DNA of 64,000 bases, taken from the NCBI RefSeq assembly GCF_000981225.1, contig NZ_LAJC01000026.1, forward strand, positions 1 through 64,000. Direction: 5' to 3'. This stretch comes from Allosalinactinospora lopnorensis (GTDB lineage Bacteria > Actinomycetota > Actinomycetes > Streptosporangiales > Streptosporangiaceae). Both the position numbers and the translations under genes were made by a program. Positions 7,804 through 17,717 of this stretch are shown one piece after another; the stretch's first letter is position 1; every line of letters begins with the position of its first letter. Under the pieces are notes generated by a model. The model was not told where the DNA came from and ran no database searches. It saw only the letters and a list, made by a program, of their open reading frames with translations.

Positions 7804-8429
7804 TACGGCATTTTAAGGGTTACTCCTGAAAACCGTAAGAGGATGGACACCAGGGCTCGGCCAACGGTCAGGGCGGCGCGGCGGTGTCGTGTGCGGCCGC
7901 CGCGCACCAGGCGGGCTCGCCGTGGCGCTGCACCTGGCGGCGGTCGCCCTTTGTGCGGCTCCGGCGAGCACGCCGGAAGAGGCGTCCTTCTCACCCGCTG
8001 CCGGTCTCGCCGATCGCGCCACCGGGCCTGCCCGGCTCCTGCCCGAGGGGCGGAGCGGGAGGGTATGCCGCCGCCGTGGTGGGCATCGAGCGCGCCCGCT
8101 TTCGGGCCGTTCTCCGGCCCGGCTCAGCCGCCGGGCCGGAGAACAAGCCCTTCACCGAAAGCGACGCTGCGCTGCCCTGCACACCCTTACGGTGAGTTCC
8201 TCCCGGCCGCCCGATCCACTGGCGGTGAAGCCCAAAGCGGGCACCCCCGCAGGAGGACTCCCGCCCCCGGCTTTCCGCTGGGAAGCGGCCTTCCACCGCA
8301 GAGGACCTCCAGACCGTCTTACCCGCCTGCCCCACTCATCGCTATGTCGTCAGGGCTCCGAAGTGTTGGGGGCGACCACGACCACGCACTCCGGCCGGTC
8401 CGGTCCTTCGGCTCCGGGCACCTCGGCGT
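7804..8429. other. Gene-poor stretch after the NRPS-like gene
   Basis: About 630 bases with no recognisable gene. The open frames on both strands are Arg/Pro/Gly-rich and protein-unlike. The stretch holds one strong nested inverted repeat (listed separately). Confidence 0.45.
8097..8163 (-). terminator. Nested inverted repeat, probable terminator of the NRPS-like gene
   Basis: Inner perfect 14-bp arms (8109-8122 with 8131-8144, eight-base loop) lie inside outer perfect 9-bp arms (8097-8105 with 8155-8163). It lies about 270 bases past the stop of the NRPS-like gene. Confidence 0.5.
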
Positions 8430-11400
8430 TCAGCATGGTTCCGTCTCGACGCGGTCCACCTCCTCCGGCCGCGGCAGCGTACCGGCCTTCACACTGTGGT
8501 CCAGGTAGCGGTACACCAGTTCGCGGTCGATCCGCGGGCATCGGATACCGGTACCGGCGAGCCCGCGGTCCAGGTTCTCCGTGCGCACCGGTCCCAGACG
8601 GAGACCGGTCGCGCTGCCGGAGTGCAGGTCGAAGAACGCCAGGGTGGCCGCCGCCTCGTCGTCTGTGTCCCGCAGCCGGTCCAGCCAGGCCGGGACCGGC
8701 AACCGGAGCACCGGGTAACCGTAGTCGGCCACCCAGTCGAACACCTCGGTCAGCCGGACCTGCCGTACCGGCACGACGTTGTACACCCTCGGCTGAGGAG
8801 TCTCCGCCGGCGTAGTCGCCATGGCCAGCCGCACCACGGCGCGGGCCACGTAGTCGACGGGCGTCCAGGGCTCGGTCACGTCCAGCTCCGGCAGTACCCC
8901 GGCGGGCAGGCCCACGCGGAGTATCCGCCAGAGCAGATCGTTGGGGTTGGCAAGGCCGGTTCCGGGTGCGGCGACGATCCGGCCCGGCCGGTACACCGCC
9001 ACTGGGAGCCCGCGCTGCCCCGCCTGCTCGACCAGCTGCTCGGCGACCCATTTGCTCTGCTGGTAACCGTCCTGCAGGCCGGGGTGAGCGGCCACGAAGT
9101 CCTCCGGCACCTCGGGCAGCACCGTGTCCGGCGGGGCCACCGCGAGGGTGGAGACGTGATGCAGTGCGCTGGGGCGGCCGGCGGACGCCAGGCGCAGCAC
9201 CTCGCGCGTGCCGCCGACGTTGATCTGGCGCAGGCTCGTATAGCCGCGGACCACGCTGACCATGGCCGCGTTGTGGACCACCGCGTCGGCCTCGGCCGCG
9301 AACGCGGCGAACTGGTCGGCGTCGAGGCCCAGCCGGGGCTGGGCCAGGTCTGCCCGTACCGGAACCACCCGGCCGTCCAGCGCGGTCGAGGGCAGCGCCT
9401 GGTCGGCCAGGGCCCGGGTGATCCGCTCGGCGGCGTTGCCGGTGTCGCTCGCCCGCACTGGGCAGACGACCTGTGCGTCCGTCTGGCCCAGCAGTTCGGT
9501 GAGCAGGTGCGGCCCGAGGAAGCCGGTGGCGCCGGTGAGCACAACGGTCGCAGCGGCGGGAGCCGTCCGGGCGGGACTGCCAGGCGCCGGCGTTGGCGTG
9601 ATGTCGTCCGGCAGTTCGGTGTCGACCATGTACCCCTCGCCGGGCGCACCGGCCGGAGTCGCCGCGTCCTCAGGGGTCGACGCGCCGGCCGCGCCGGTCC
9701 CCCCTGCCGGGGTCGGCATGCCGCGCTCGGCGGTTGCGAGGGAGGCGGCCAGCTCGGCGACGGTCGAGTACCGGAACAGCATGGCGGCCGTAACCTCGAA
9801 ACCCAGCTCGTGGCCCAGCCGGGTTGCCACCTGGACACTCTGCAGCGACTGCCCGCCGAGTCCGAAGAAGTCGTCGTGTACGTCGTTCGGACGCACCCCG
9901 AGCACCTGCTCCCATACGTCGGCGACCAGCTCCTCCGTCCTGTCCCGCGGTGCCTGGCCGGACGCTGCCCGGCTCGCGGCCGTCCGCCCGGCCCGGGGCT
10001 CCGGGAGCGCGCCGTAGTCGATCTTGCCATGGCGGGTCAGCGGCAGCTGGTCGAGCACCACGAAGACGTCCGGGAGCAGATGCGCCGGCAGATCGCGGCA
10101 CAGCTGGCCGCGGAGGCCGCGGATAAACGCGTTCTCCCGCAGCGGGCGAAGCGGATCGTTGGCCACGACGGTGCCAGAGGGCGGTTCCTGCACGCAGGCC
10201 AGGCGTAGGTACGGTTCGGCGGAGTCATCGGCCGGTGTGAGCAGCAGGTGGAGCCGGTCGGAGCGGTGCGGCGACAGCAGTACTTCGGCGGTACAGGGAA
10301 AGTCGCCCCCGAGCGCCCACAGCTCCTCCGGGGCGATCCCCGCGCCGGTCCAGGTCGGCTCCGAACGCAGCCCGCCCAGCAGCGCCCCGCCGGTCCCGCC
10401 CGCGCGAAGTTCCGCGGCCAGGTCGCACAGCTGTGCGACCCGGGCGTTCGGAATGTCGCGAATGAGGAGTGGCCGGGTCAGCTGCCGGGCCCGGCGGTGC
10501 AGCTCCTCCAGGGAGAGTGAGCCCGGATCCCAGTCGAGCACCGCGAGATGGTGGCCGGCTTGGCCGGGTTCACCGATGGTGAGGACCGCGTCGAACCGGA
10601 AGCACGTCAGTTCGTTCTCCAGGCGCCCGCGCTTGGGGAGCAGCCGAACGGCAGACACCCCGGGGAGCTCCCGGGCCAGCCTCCTGACCGCGTCCGGGTG
10701 CACGACCAGCTCGGTCTCACCGCGCGCCCCTTGTTTGGCCGCGTTCCAGATCGCCGCCGGAGCCCGGTCGCCGCGGTCGCCGTACAGCTCCAGCGCGAGG
10801 TGGAACTCTTCCAGCAAGCCGAGGTGGCGGAGGTCTCCCAGGAAGACGTGGCCACCGGGCCGGGTGGCGCGGGCCGCATTCTCCACGGTCCGGCGCAGGT
10901 ACTCCAGGCTCGGGAAGTACTGGGCCACCGAGTTGAGCACGACCACGTCGAAGTACCCTTCGGGCAGCCCGGTGAAGTCGTCCGCCGCCTGCCGGAGGAG
11001 CCTGGCCCCAGAAGTTCCGCTCGCGGCGTCCAGCTGCCGCCGTAACTGGTCAAGCGCGTTCTCGGAGATGTCCAGACCCCAGTACTCGACGCCGTCCTCG
11101 ACCAGTGGCACGGCGAGCAGTCCGGACCCGCAGCCGAGTTCGAGCACCCGGCGCGGCCGCAGTGCGCGCAGGCGGTCGACCGTGGTCGTCACCCACTCGT
11201 CGAGATCCGCGGCCGGCATCGCCTCCCCGGTGAAACTGCTGTGCCAGCCGACCGTGGCGTCGCCGCGGTCGGCAGAGGCCCCGTACATCTGCTCGCTCAG
11301 TGCGGTCCAGTGCCGCAGCCGCTCGCCGGTGAGCTTGTCGGTCTCCTCGTGCGTATTCGCCGGCGGCTCGGAAGGGACCACGTAGGCGGCCAGGTAGCGG

Positions 11401-12755
11401 TCGGTCTCCGCACCGTAGGCGGTCACCGCCGCCGCGGTCACGGAGTCGTGTGCGAGCAGCGTGTGCTCGATCTCACCGGGCTCGATCCGGAAACCGCGGA
11501 CCTTCACCTGCCGGTCCACCCGGCCGAGGAACTCCAGCTCCCCGTCGGGGGTGCGGCGGACCAGGTCACCGGTACGGTACATGCGCGCGTCCGGTCCGGC
11601 GTCAAACGGGTCGGGCAGGAAGCGCGCGGCGGTCAGCTCCGGCCGGTCGAGGTAGCCGAGCGCCACCGTCGGCCCGGCCACGTACAGTTCGCCGGCGACT
11701 CCGGGAGCGACCGGTCGGCCGTCCGGGTCGAGGATGTAGGTGCTGAGCCCCTCGACCGCCCGGCCGATGGTGGGCTCGCCGTCACCGTGGCCGACCTCCG
11801 CGTACGTCGCCCACAGGGCCACCTCGGTAGGTCCGTACACGTTGTAGAAGCTCCGGCCGGCGCCCCAGGTGCGGACGAGACCGCGGTTGCACTGTTCCCC
11901 GCCGGTGATGATGATGCGCACGGACGGCAGCGGCACATCGGCCGGCAGCGACTGCAGCGCGGACGGGGTCATGGCGACGACCGACACCCCATGCTCGTTG
12001 ATCAGCTTGGTCAGGCCGGGACCGGGCAGCTCTCCCGGCTCCGGCAGACTGAGCGCGGCCCCGGCGGACAGCCCGAGTCCGATCTCGAACAACGAGGCGT
12101 CGAAGCTCATGGGGAGGAACTGCAGCACTGTATCGTCCGGGGTGAGGGCGAACACGTCGCGCATGCGCTGCGTCGCCAGCGCCAGCCCGCCATGGTGGTT
12201 CAGAACGCCCTTGGGCTTCCCTGTGGTGCCCGACGTGTACATCAGGTAGGCCGCGTCGCCGGGAGCCGGGCGGTGGAGGGCAACGTCCCGCGAATGCGCG
12301 GCGATGTTGTCCCGCTCCGCTTCCAGGTCGATAACCGGTGCCGTCGCCCCGGTCAGCACCGGCGCGGTCGCGGCGGTCGCGATGATCGTCCGGGGGCGGG
12401 CGTCGGCCAGTAGGAATTTGATCCGGTCCGGCGGGCTGGACGGATCCAGCGGCATGTACACCGCTCCCGCCTTCAAAACCGCCAGCAAGCTTATTATCAG
12501 GTCGAACGAGCGGGGTACGCAGACCCCGACCGCGTTCTCCGGGCCGACACCGTTCGCGGTCAGGTAATGCGCCAGCCGCTCGGATCGCGTGTCCAGCTCA
12601 CCGTAGGTCAGGGTCCGGTCGCCCTCCCTGAGCGCGACAGCGGTGGGACGCGCGGCGGTCAACCGGCGGAATGTGTCCGGGAAAGACGCGAGATCCGTGG
12701 CCTGACCAGGCCAGAATCTGTCCATCGCCGAAGAGCTCCACGTTGGCCTGTGCAT
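8430..12755 (-). CDS. Stand-alone NRPS-like enzyme: adenylation, embedded methyltransferase, thiolation, reductase (A-MT-T-R)
   Basis: A 1441-residue single-module enzyme predicted to activate one amino acid, N-methylate it, hold it on a phosphopantetheine arm and release it by NAD(P)H reduction as an aldehyde or alcohol. Adenylation core motifs are LMYTSGTTGKPKG (171-183), NVYGPTE (305-311), YRTGDL (393-398), GRVDRQVKVRGFRIEPGEIE (411-430) and RHGKIDY with Lys911. A methyltransferase with SAM loop VLELGCGSG (537-545) is inserted between adenylation motifs A8 and A10. The carrier Ser is S970 in LGGQSLQ. The reductase begins VLTGATGFLGPHLL (1072-1085), with catalytic Y1231 and K1235 in YQQSK. 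By eye the specificity residues are D-A-F-A-I-G-V-L-W-K, which I cannot assign. There is no condensation domain, thioesterase or MbtH nearby. The ATG at 12755 has a GAGGTGA site. Confidence 0.92.
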   Translation of the reverse strand: MHRPTWSSSAMDRFWPGQATDLASFPDTFRRLTAARPTAVALREGDRTLTYGELDTRSERLAHYLTANGVGPENAVGVCVPRSFDLIISLLAVLKAGAVYMPLDPSSPPDRIKFLLADARPRTIIATAATAPVLTGATAPVIDLEAERDNIAAHSRDVALHRPAPGDAAYLMYTSGTTGKPKGVLNHHGGLALATQRMRDVFALTPDDTVLQFLPMSFDASLFEIGLGLSAGAALSLPEPGELPGPGLTKLINEHGVSVVAMTPSALQSLPADVPLPSVRIIITGGEQCNRGLVRTWGAGRSFYNVYGPTEVALWATYAEVGHGDGEPTIGRAVEGLSTYILDPDGRPVAPGVAGELYVAGPTVALGYLDRPELTAARFLPDPFDAGPDARMYRTGDLVRRTPDGELEFLGRVDRQVKVRGFRIEPGEIEHTLLAHDSVTAAAVTAYGAETDRYLAAYVVPSEPPANTHEETDKLTGERLRHWTALSEQMYGASADRGDATVGWHSSFTGEAMPAADLDEWVTTTVDRLRALRPRRVLELGCGSGLLAVPLVEDGVEYWGLDISENALDQLRRQLDAASGTSGARLLRQAADDFTGLPEGYFDVVVLNSVAQYFPSLEYLRRTVENAARATRPGGHVFLGDLRHLGLLEEFHLALELYGDRGDRAPAAIWNAAKQGARGETELVVHPDAVRRLARELPGVSAVRLLPKRGRLENELTCFRFDAVLTIGEPGQAGHHLAVLDWDPGSLSLEELHRRARQLTRPLLIRDIPNARVAQLCDLAAELRAGGTGGALLGGLRSEPTWTGAGIAPEELWALGGDFPCTAEVLLSPHRSDRLHLLLTPADDSAEPYLRLACVQEPPSGTVVANDPLRPLRENAFIRGLRGQLCRDLPAHLLPDVFVVLDQLPLTRHGKIDYGALPEPRAGRTAASRAASGQAPRDRTEELVADVWEQVLGVRPNDVHDDFFGLGGQSLQSVQVATRLGHELGFEVTAAMLFRYSTVAELAASLATAERGMPTPAGGTGAAGASTPEDAATPAGAPGEGYMVDTELPDDITPTPAPGSPARTAPAAATVVLTGATGFLGPHLLTELLGQTDAQVVCPVRASDTGNAAERITRALADQALPSTALDGRVVPVRADLAQPRLGLDADQFAAFAAEADAVVHNAAMVSVVRGYTSLRQINVGGTREVLRLASAGRPSALHHVSTLAVAPPDTVLPEVPEDFVAAHPGLQDGYQQSKWVAEQLVEQAGQRGLPVAVYRPGRIVAAPGTGLANPNDLLWRILRVGLPAGVLPELDVTEPWTPVDYVARAVVRLAMATTPAETPQPRVYNVVPVRQVRLTEVFDWVADYGYPVLRLPVPAWLDRLRDTDDEAAATLAFFDLHSGSATGLRLGPVRTENLDRGLAGTGIRCPRIDRELVYRYLDHSVKAGTLPRPEEVDRVETEPC

Positions 12756-14901
12756 ATTTCACCTCGTGAGTTAGGGAATAGGGGGAGGGGAGTTCAGGCT
12801 GCTCCGCTGCACCACGCCCTCCGGAAACCGGACCTCTCACCTGCGACATGCGAGGTAGCCACGCGATAAACCACGGCGTTGGTACCGGGACGTATGCGCA
12901 GCCGGACCGGCGATTACGGCTACTCCCGTGCGTCGGGACTCAGGTGCCCTGTTCGGTTTTCCGAGGGAAACCGGAAAGCTCAGGTCGGGGGCCGAACCGG
13001 CCCAACTCATAGGCCGAGCGGAACCCGCCGTGAGCGGTCACGCCGGTGAAGGTAGGCGGAAAGGCGCCAGGTTTCCGCAGCTCGACGACGTGCTTGTGCT
13101 CGTTCCGGTTACCGAAAACCCATCCATGGATCCTTCCGCGGTGTCGGAGAGCACCCAGGCTGCCGGGACAGCGAGCGCTCGACACAGCCCTGTGGAGGTC
13201 GACCTATGGTGCCCCCAATCGGGTAGCCCGAGTGGGCCCGCCAGCGCTGCCGGGGCTTGACACCCCCGTGCCCTGGGAGAAGCGCCCTCCGCCGGACCGT
13301 TGGACCGGACCGCCCCTGGAAGAGCGCAGCGCCCCGACTCCTCAGGCGTCCGCCGAAGCCGGACAGGAGCGGCGCGGGGGCTGCCAGCCTGGGCGCGGGC
13401 TAGCCGCATATCTCGGCGAGCGGCGAGGGCGGCGAGTGGGGCCGGCGAGGAACGCGGCGGGGCACACCGTGAGTACGGCGGGCGGGTACTTCGCGGCCCG
13501 CGCACGGTGCGGGACTTCCCGATGGCTCCTAGGCGGCCGGGAGATGTCCTCAGCCGGAGGATGCTGGCGCAGCCGGTCGCGTCGGCCGTACCGCGGGTAC
13601 CAGGCGCGGACGGTGTCGCGCTGCGCAGGGGCATCCCCTCATCGGACCGACGCGCGCCGCCCCGCCCCTCCTCCCCTCCCCAAGAGTTGTGCCAGCGGGT
13701 ACTATCGGCGTCCTTTTAGACCAGGACCATCAACAGCGTCCGGAAATCTAAACTGCATCCAGTAGTGATGTGTCGTGTCGGCGCAGGGGGCGACACACGG
13801 GCGAGGAGCGCGGCGGCGAGTTCTCCCCTATCACGCGTTTCTACTGGTGTTGGGTATAGGCGAGTTTCCTCATCATGGCAGTTGAGATTTCCGTAGACTC
13901 GTTCTATGCTTCACGTCGCCGAGGCCTTCTACTTGAATCATGCGATATCCGAAATACGCTCTATAAAAGTATGAGGGTCGTACGGGGGGCGCTCGGTGAT
14001 CTGATCCTGGCCGGGGCCGCTGTTCAGGACTCCTCCGCGTCGGCGTCGAGGTGCTCTGCGGAGACGGCGTCACGACCACGGCGCCTGAGATAGTGAAGAG
14101 GTAGCTCCCAGATGCAGCCATTCGTGGGACATGACCATGAACTGCTGACATTCCTCACCGGCCTGCGAGAGGCGTGGAGGGGCTCATCTTGGCTATTCCC
14201 GGCCACGGTGTCCCATGCGGCGGCGAAACCCCTAACACGCAGCGCCGAAACGTTCGGTACGAGGCTGCCGACCCGCACCGCGCGAGGGCGGCGCACATGC
14301 CTCGTCCAAACAGGGCGGCGGATGTCGCCACCGGGAACCGTCGACGAGCCCCGAGAGCCGGAGGCGCTATCAGTCGCGGTCGACACCGCCCCGATACGGG
14401 GAGCTCCCCTCACCCCGGTTTCCGCCGAACAGATGGGCCGCCCTGATCGCGTCTGATCTCGAACTCTTTGTGCGCTCGTCGCGCACACCAGGAGAGGGCT
14501 CGGCCGCCTATCCCGGCGGAAAGGCGCGTCGCGGAGTTCGCCCCGGCATCGGCCCACGGACAGAACGCCAAAGAGCCTGGTGAGCACGTACTGTACTGTC
14601 GCCCCTCGCCTGTCCGGGGGTCGCCGCGGTCCCGGCGCCGGGCTGCTGGAAGTTGCTCGTCCTTACCTGGGAAGGCACGCCCGGACCCCACTATTGCCTC
14701 CGTCGCTCACGCTCTGTTTGCGGTCACGACCTCTACCGCCAGAAGGCTCGTGACGACCACCAGGCCCGAGATGCAAAGAGTTCCGGTATCTCCGTGGTGC
14801 CATCGCACGGAGTCCGTAACCAAGATAGTCATGGCGAGAAAAGCTGACATCGCGGAAGGGGCGCCTTTCATCGAGACAGCGATAAGGCAGGAAGGCTGCA
14901 C
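12756..14901. other. 2.1-kb stretch without recognisable genes
   Basis: Between the NRPS-like gene and the LuxR regulator. Frames up to about 240 codons exist on both strands, but all are dominated by Arg, Pro, Gly and Ser with no hydrophobic core, family motif or ribosome-binding site. A GC drop at about 13,700-13,990 and 14,700-14,900 suggests regulatory or decayed DNA. One short minus-strand frame (14707-14901) has a hydrophobic stretch but weak start signals. I see no transposase, tRNA or att-like repeat here. Confidence 0.4.
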
Positions 14902-15600
14902 GTGAAATTCATTGATTATTCAGCATCTTCCCCCTGTAGGTCAGGTACCGTAGCCAATGTTCCGACTGGCGGAATGGAATCCTCTGTCGTTATCCTGCAC
15001 CAGGACGAGGTCATCAGATCCGGGCTCGAAACGATAATCGACAGAATTCCACAGGTCAGTCACTCGAAATCATATTCAGACTGGTCCGCGGTGGCCCCGG
15101 TACTGCGAAGTTTCACCGCGGGAAGCATATGGATCGTCTCCCACACTGTGGTGCGCCAGGATCCGGACCGCGTGCCGATGCTCCAGTCTCGGGGGATGAA
15201 GGTCATCCTTCTCCTGCACGGGGCCGACGGAAGGGAGATCACGGACGCCGCGGACCTGAGCCCGGACGGGTTTCTGAGCGCAGGCGACGTCAGCAGGGCG
15301 GTGCTGCTGGAGACCATACGCGCGCTCAGGCAGGGGCGCATCCTCATGTCTCCGGAACTGACCCGGGGTTTGCTGACTGAGCTCCGGCGCCCCGGGAAAG
15401 CCGGCGCCAACCTCCTCACCCCGCGCGAGACACAGACCTTGAAACTGTTGGTCGAGGGCTGTAGTAACAAGCAGATCGCGAAGCACCTCGGAATAGGCAT
15501 TAACAGCGTCAAGCGCCATGTGGGAAACATCCTCGCGAAACTCAACTGCCCCAACCGGACGATGGCGGCGGCCGAAGCCGTACGGCTGAAAATCATCTGA
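14902..15600 (+). CDS. LuxR/NarL-family regulator with degenerate receiver domain
   Basis: A DNA-binding regulator of 232 residues. The C-terminal LuxR helix-turn-helix is intact, starting LTPRETQTLKLLVEGCSNKQ (about 168-187) and continuing IAKHLGIGINSVKRHVGNIL. The N-terminal part has the length and secondary structure of a response-regulator receiver (SSVVILHQDEVIRSGLETII), but the strand where the phosphoacceptor Asp should sit reads SIWIVSHTVV and the usual Lys is missing. So it is probably not controlled by a histidine kinase; such atypical receivers often bind ligands or work constitutively. The GTG at 14902 has an AGGAAGG site. It is the nearest regulator to the NRPS-like gene and may control it, but that is inference from position. 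Confidence 0.85.
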   Translation: MKFIDYSASSPCRSGTVANVPTGGMESSVVILHQDEVIRSGLETIIDRIPQVSHSKSYSDWSAVAPVLRSFTAGSIWIVSHTVVRQDPDRVPMLQSRGMKVILLLHGADGREITDAADLSPDGFLSAGDVSRAVLLETIRALRQGRILMSPELTRGLLTELRRPGKAGANLLTPRETQTLKLLVEGCSNKQIAKHLGIGINSVKRHVGNILAKLNCPNRTMAAAEAVRLKII

Positions 15601-15861
15601 TCGCGATCCGGAGTGGACGCCCGTGACGAACGAATCCTTGACCAGTGCGGTAGCCCGCGTGGCCGGCCGCCGCGTTCTCAGCGTCACGGCCGGTACGCGG
15701 TCGAGCCCTGGTCAGGAGAACCCGAACACCCCTTCAGTCGTGTGCGCGACGGAGGTGGGCAGCACACCTCCCACTGGCGTGCCGAAAACTCATTGCCCGC
15801 TCCAGCACCGCGCGAGGATACGGCGGTGCTGGGGCGGGCCCTCGGCGGGAGCACGGTGCGG

Positions 15862-16652
15862 CTATCTCGCGGGGTCGCGGTTGTACAGCTTCTTCGCCCA
15901 GATGTAGGCGGCCAGTGTGATGCCGGCGCACCAGGCGACAGCGAGTACCGCGCTGTTGCCGATCTCGGTGCCCATCAGCAGCCCACGCAGGGTCTCGATG
16001 ATGGGGGTGAAGGTTGGTACTCGGCGAACCACCGCAGCCCGGTCGGCATCGTGTCGGTGGGCACGAAACCGCTGCCGAGGAAGGGCAGGAAGACCAGGGG
16101 CATAGGGAGGTTGCTCGCGGTCTCGACGCTCTCGGAGACCATGCCGAGCGCAACCGACAGCCAGGTGAGGGCGAAGGTGACCACCGACAGCAGGCCGGCG
16201 GCCGCGATCCACTCGACAGGGCCGGCGTCGGGCCGGAATCCGAGGAGCAGCGCCACCCCGGTCACGATCGCGACGCTGATCAGCGTCTGGACCAGGGTGC
16301 CCACGACATGGCCGGTCAGCACCGAGACGCGGGCGATGGGCATGGTGCGGAACCGGGCGACGACGCCTTCGGTCATGTCCGTGGCCACCGATATGGCCGT
16401 GCCCTGGGCCGCTGAGGCCACGGTGATCAGCATGATCCCGGGGACGATGTAGTCGAGGTACTCGGCGCGGCCGCCGGACGCGCCGGCGAGTCCGGCGCCC
16501 ATGGCACCGCCGAAGACGTACACGAACAGCAGTAGGAAAACGATCGGCATGCCGGCGAGCAGGAGCGTCATGGACGGGTAGCGCAGCATGTGCCGCAGTT
16601 GGCGGCCCAGCATCGTGGCCGAGTCGCCAGCGGCGTGGGTGAGGGTGTTCAT
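15862..16652 (-). CDS. ABC-2 type transporter permease (DrrB-like), frame break
   Basis: Membrane subunit of a drug-exporter-type ABC transporter. From the ATG at 16652 it shows six hydrophobic segments, among them MTLLLAGMPIVFLLLFVYVF and WIAAAGLLSVVTFALTWLSV. It also has the conserved ABC-2 stretch YIVPGIMLITVASAAQGTAI, then EGVVARFRTMPIARVSVL. At about 16012 the frame breaks after WFAEYQP. One missing base (probably a third G in GAAGGTTGG) restores FTPIIETLRGLLMGTEIGNS and the last membrane helix, ending KKLYNRDPAR. Restored length is 263 residues, normal. Its start overlaps the ATPase stop by four bases. Confidence 0.85.
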
Positions 16653-17617
16653 CGTGAGGCTGCTTTCCGCTCGTTGTTGTCCGCGCTGGGGTGGCCGGTG
16701 AGGGCGAGAAAGACGTCGTCGAGGTCGGGGGCGTGTACCGACAGCTCCTCGGCCTTGATCGACTCGTCGTCGAGGCGGTCGAGGAGCGCCCGCAGCGACT
16801 CGATTCCGCCGTCGCCGGGGATCTGGAGCGCCAGCGCGTCGTCGTCGCGCGACCCGTCGAGGGTGCGGGCTGCCGACTCCAGGTCGCCGGCCTCGGCGAA
16901 GCGCAGGCGGAAATGCCCGCCGGGGACGCGGCGCTTGAGTTCGGCAGGCGTGCCCTCGGCGACGAGCGTGCCGCGGTCCAGGACCGCGATCCGATCGGCG
17001 AGCCGGTCGGCCTCTTCCAGGTACTGCGTGGTGAGGAAGACGGTGACCCCGTCGGCCACGAGGGCGCGGATGATCTCCCACACGCCGCGGCGGCTGCGCG
17101 GGTCCAGCCCGGTGGTCGGTTCGTCGAGGAAGATGAGGCGGGGGTCGCCGACCAGGGTCATCGCGAGGTCGAGTCGGCGGCGCATGCCCCCGGAGTAGGT
17201 GGCGGCCGCCTTCTTGGCCGCGTCGACCAGGTCGAACCGCTCCAACAGTTCGGCGGTGCGCCGTCGGGCGCGACGGCGGCCCAGGCGATGCAGGTTCGCC
17301 ATCAGCAGCAGGTTCTCCTCGCCGGTGAGGAGGCCGTCCACCGCCGAGTACTGGCCGGTGACGCCGATCGCGGTGCGCACCGCGTCGGGGTCCTGGGCCA
17401 GGTCGTGGCCGAGGACACGCGCCTGGCCGCTGTCTGCGCTGATCAGCGTGGACAGGATCTTCACGATGGTGCTCTTGCCGGCGCCGTTGGGGCCCAGGAG
17501 CGAGAAGATCGTCCCCGCGGGAATGTCCAGGTCGATGCCGTCCAACACGACGTGGTCGCCGAAGGACTTGCGCAGCCCGGTGGCCGTGATGGCCGCTTGG
17601 GGAGGGTGCAAGGTCAT
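16649..17617 (-). CDS. ABC transporter ATP-binding protein (DrrA-like, daunorubicin-resistance family)
   Basis: Powers export through the neighbouring permease. The 322-residue protein has Walker A GPNGAGKS (about 43-50), a Q-loop in VTGQYSAVD, the signature YSGGMRRRLDLA, Walker B LIFLDEPTTGLDPRSR and the H-loop position occupied by Gln (FLTTQYLEEAD), as is usual in the DrrA group. The C-terminal DUF4162-like extension matches DrrA proteins (HAPDLDDVFLALTGH). It is the third gene of a minus-strand run RHH protein, DUF4097, ATPase, permease. The exported substrate is unknown. Confidence 0.92.
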   Translation of the reverse strand: MTLHPPQAAITATGLRKSFGDHVVLDGIDLDIPAGTIFSLLGPNGAGKSTIVKILSTLISADSGQARVLGHDLAQDPDAVRTAIGVTGQYSAVDGLLTGEENLLLMANLHRLGRRRARRRTAELLERFDLVDAAKKAAATYSGGMRRRLDLAMTLVGDPRLIFLDEPTTGLDPRSRRGVWEIIRALVADGVTVFLTTQYLEEADRLADRIAVLDRGTLVAEGTPAELKRRVPGGHFRLRFAEAGDLESAARTLDGSRDDDALALQIPGDGGIESLRALLDRLDDESIKAEELSVHAPDLDDVFLALTGHPSADNNERKAASR

Positions 17618-17717
17618 GTCTGCCTCGTTTCTCGTTCGCCGCAGGCGGCGGCTTCGAAAGGGGTGGGGGTCCGGGCGGAGCCTTGCGAAGGCTCGCGGGC
17701 GTGCAGGAGCGAAGGAC

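Noticed and set aside
8496-10208. A 570-codon plus-strand frame inside the NRPS-like gene
   Set aside because: Antisense shadow of the reductase and carrier domains; Gly/Arg/His/Pro-rich with no motif or ribosome-binding site.
13046-13765. A 239-codon frame in the gene-free stretch
   Set aside because: Arg/Pro/Ser/Gly-rich throughout, no secondary-structure pattern, no start signal, and overlapping frames on the other strand look the same.
14707-14901. A 64-codon minus-strand frame with a hydrophobic stretch, divergent from the LuxR gene
   Set aside because: Start signals are weak, there is no family resemblance and the composition is borderline. Kept as a possibility only in the note on the gene-free stretch.
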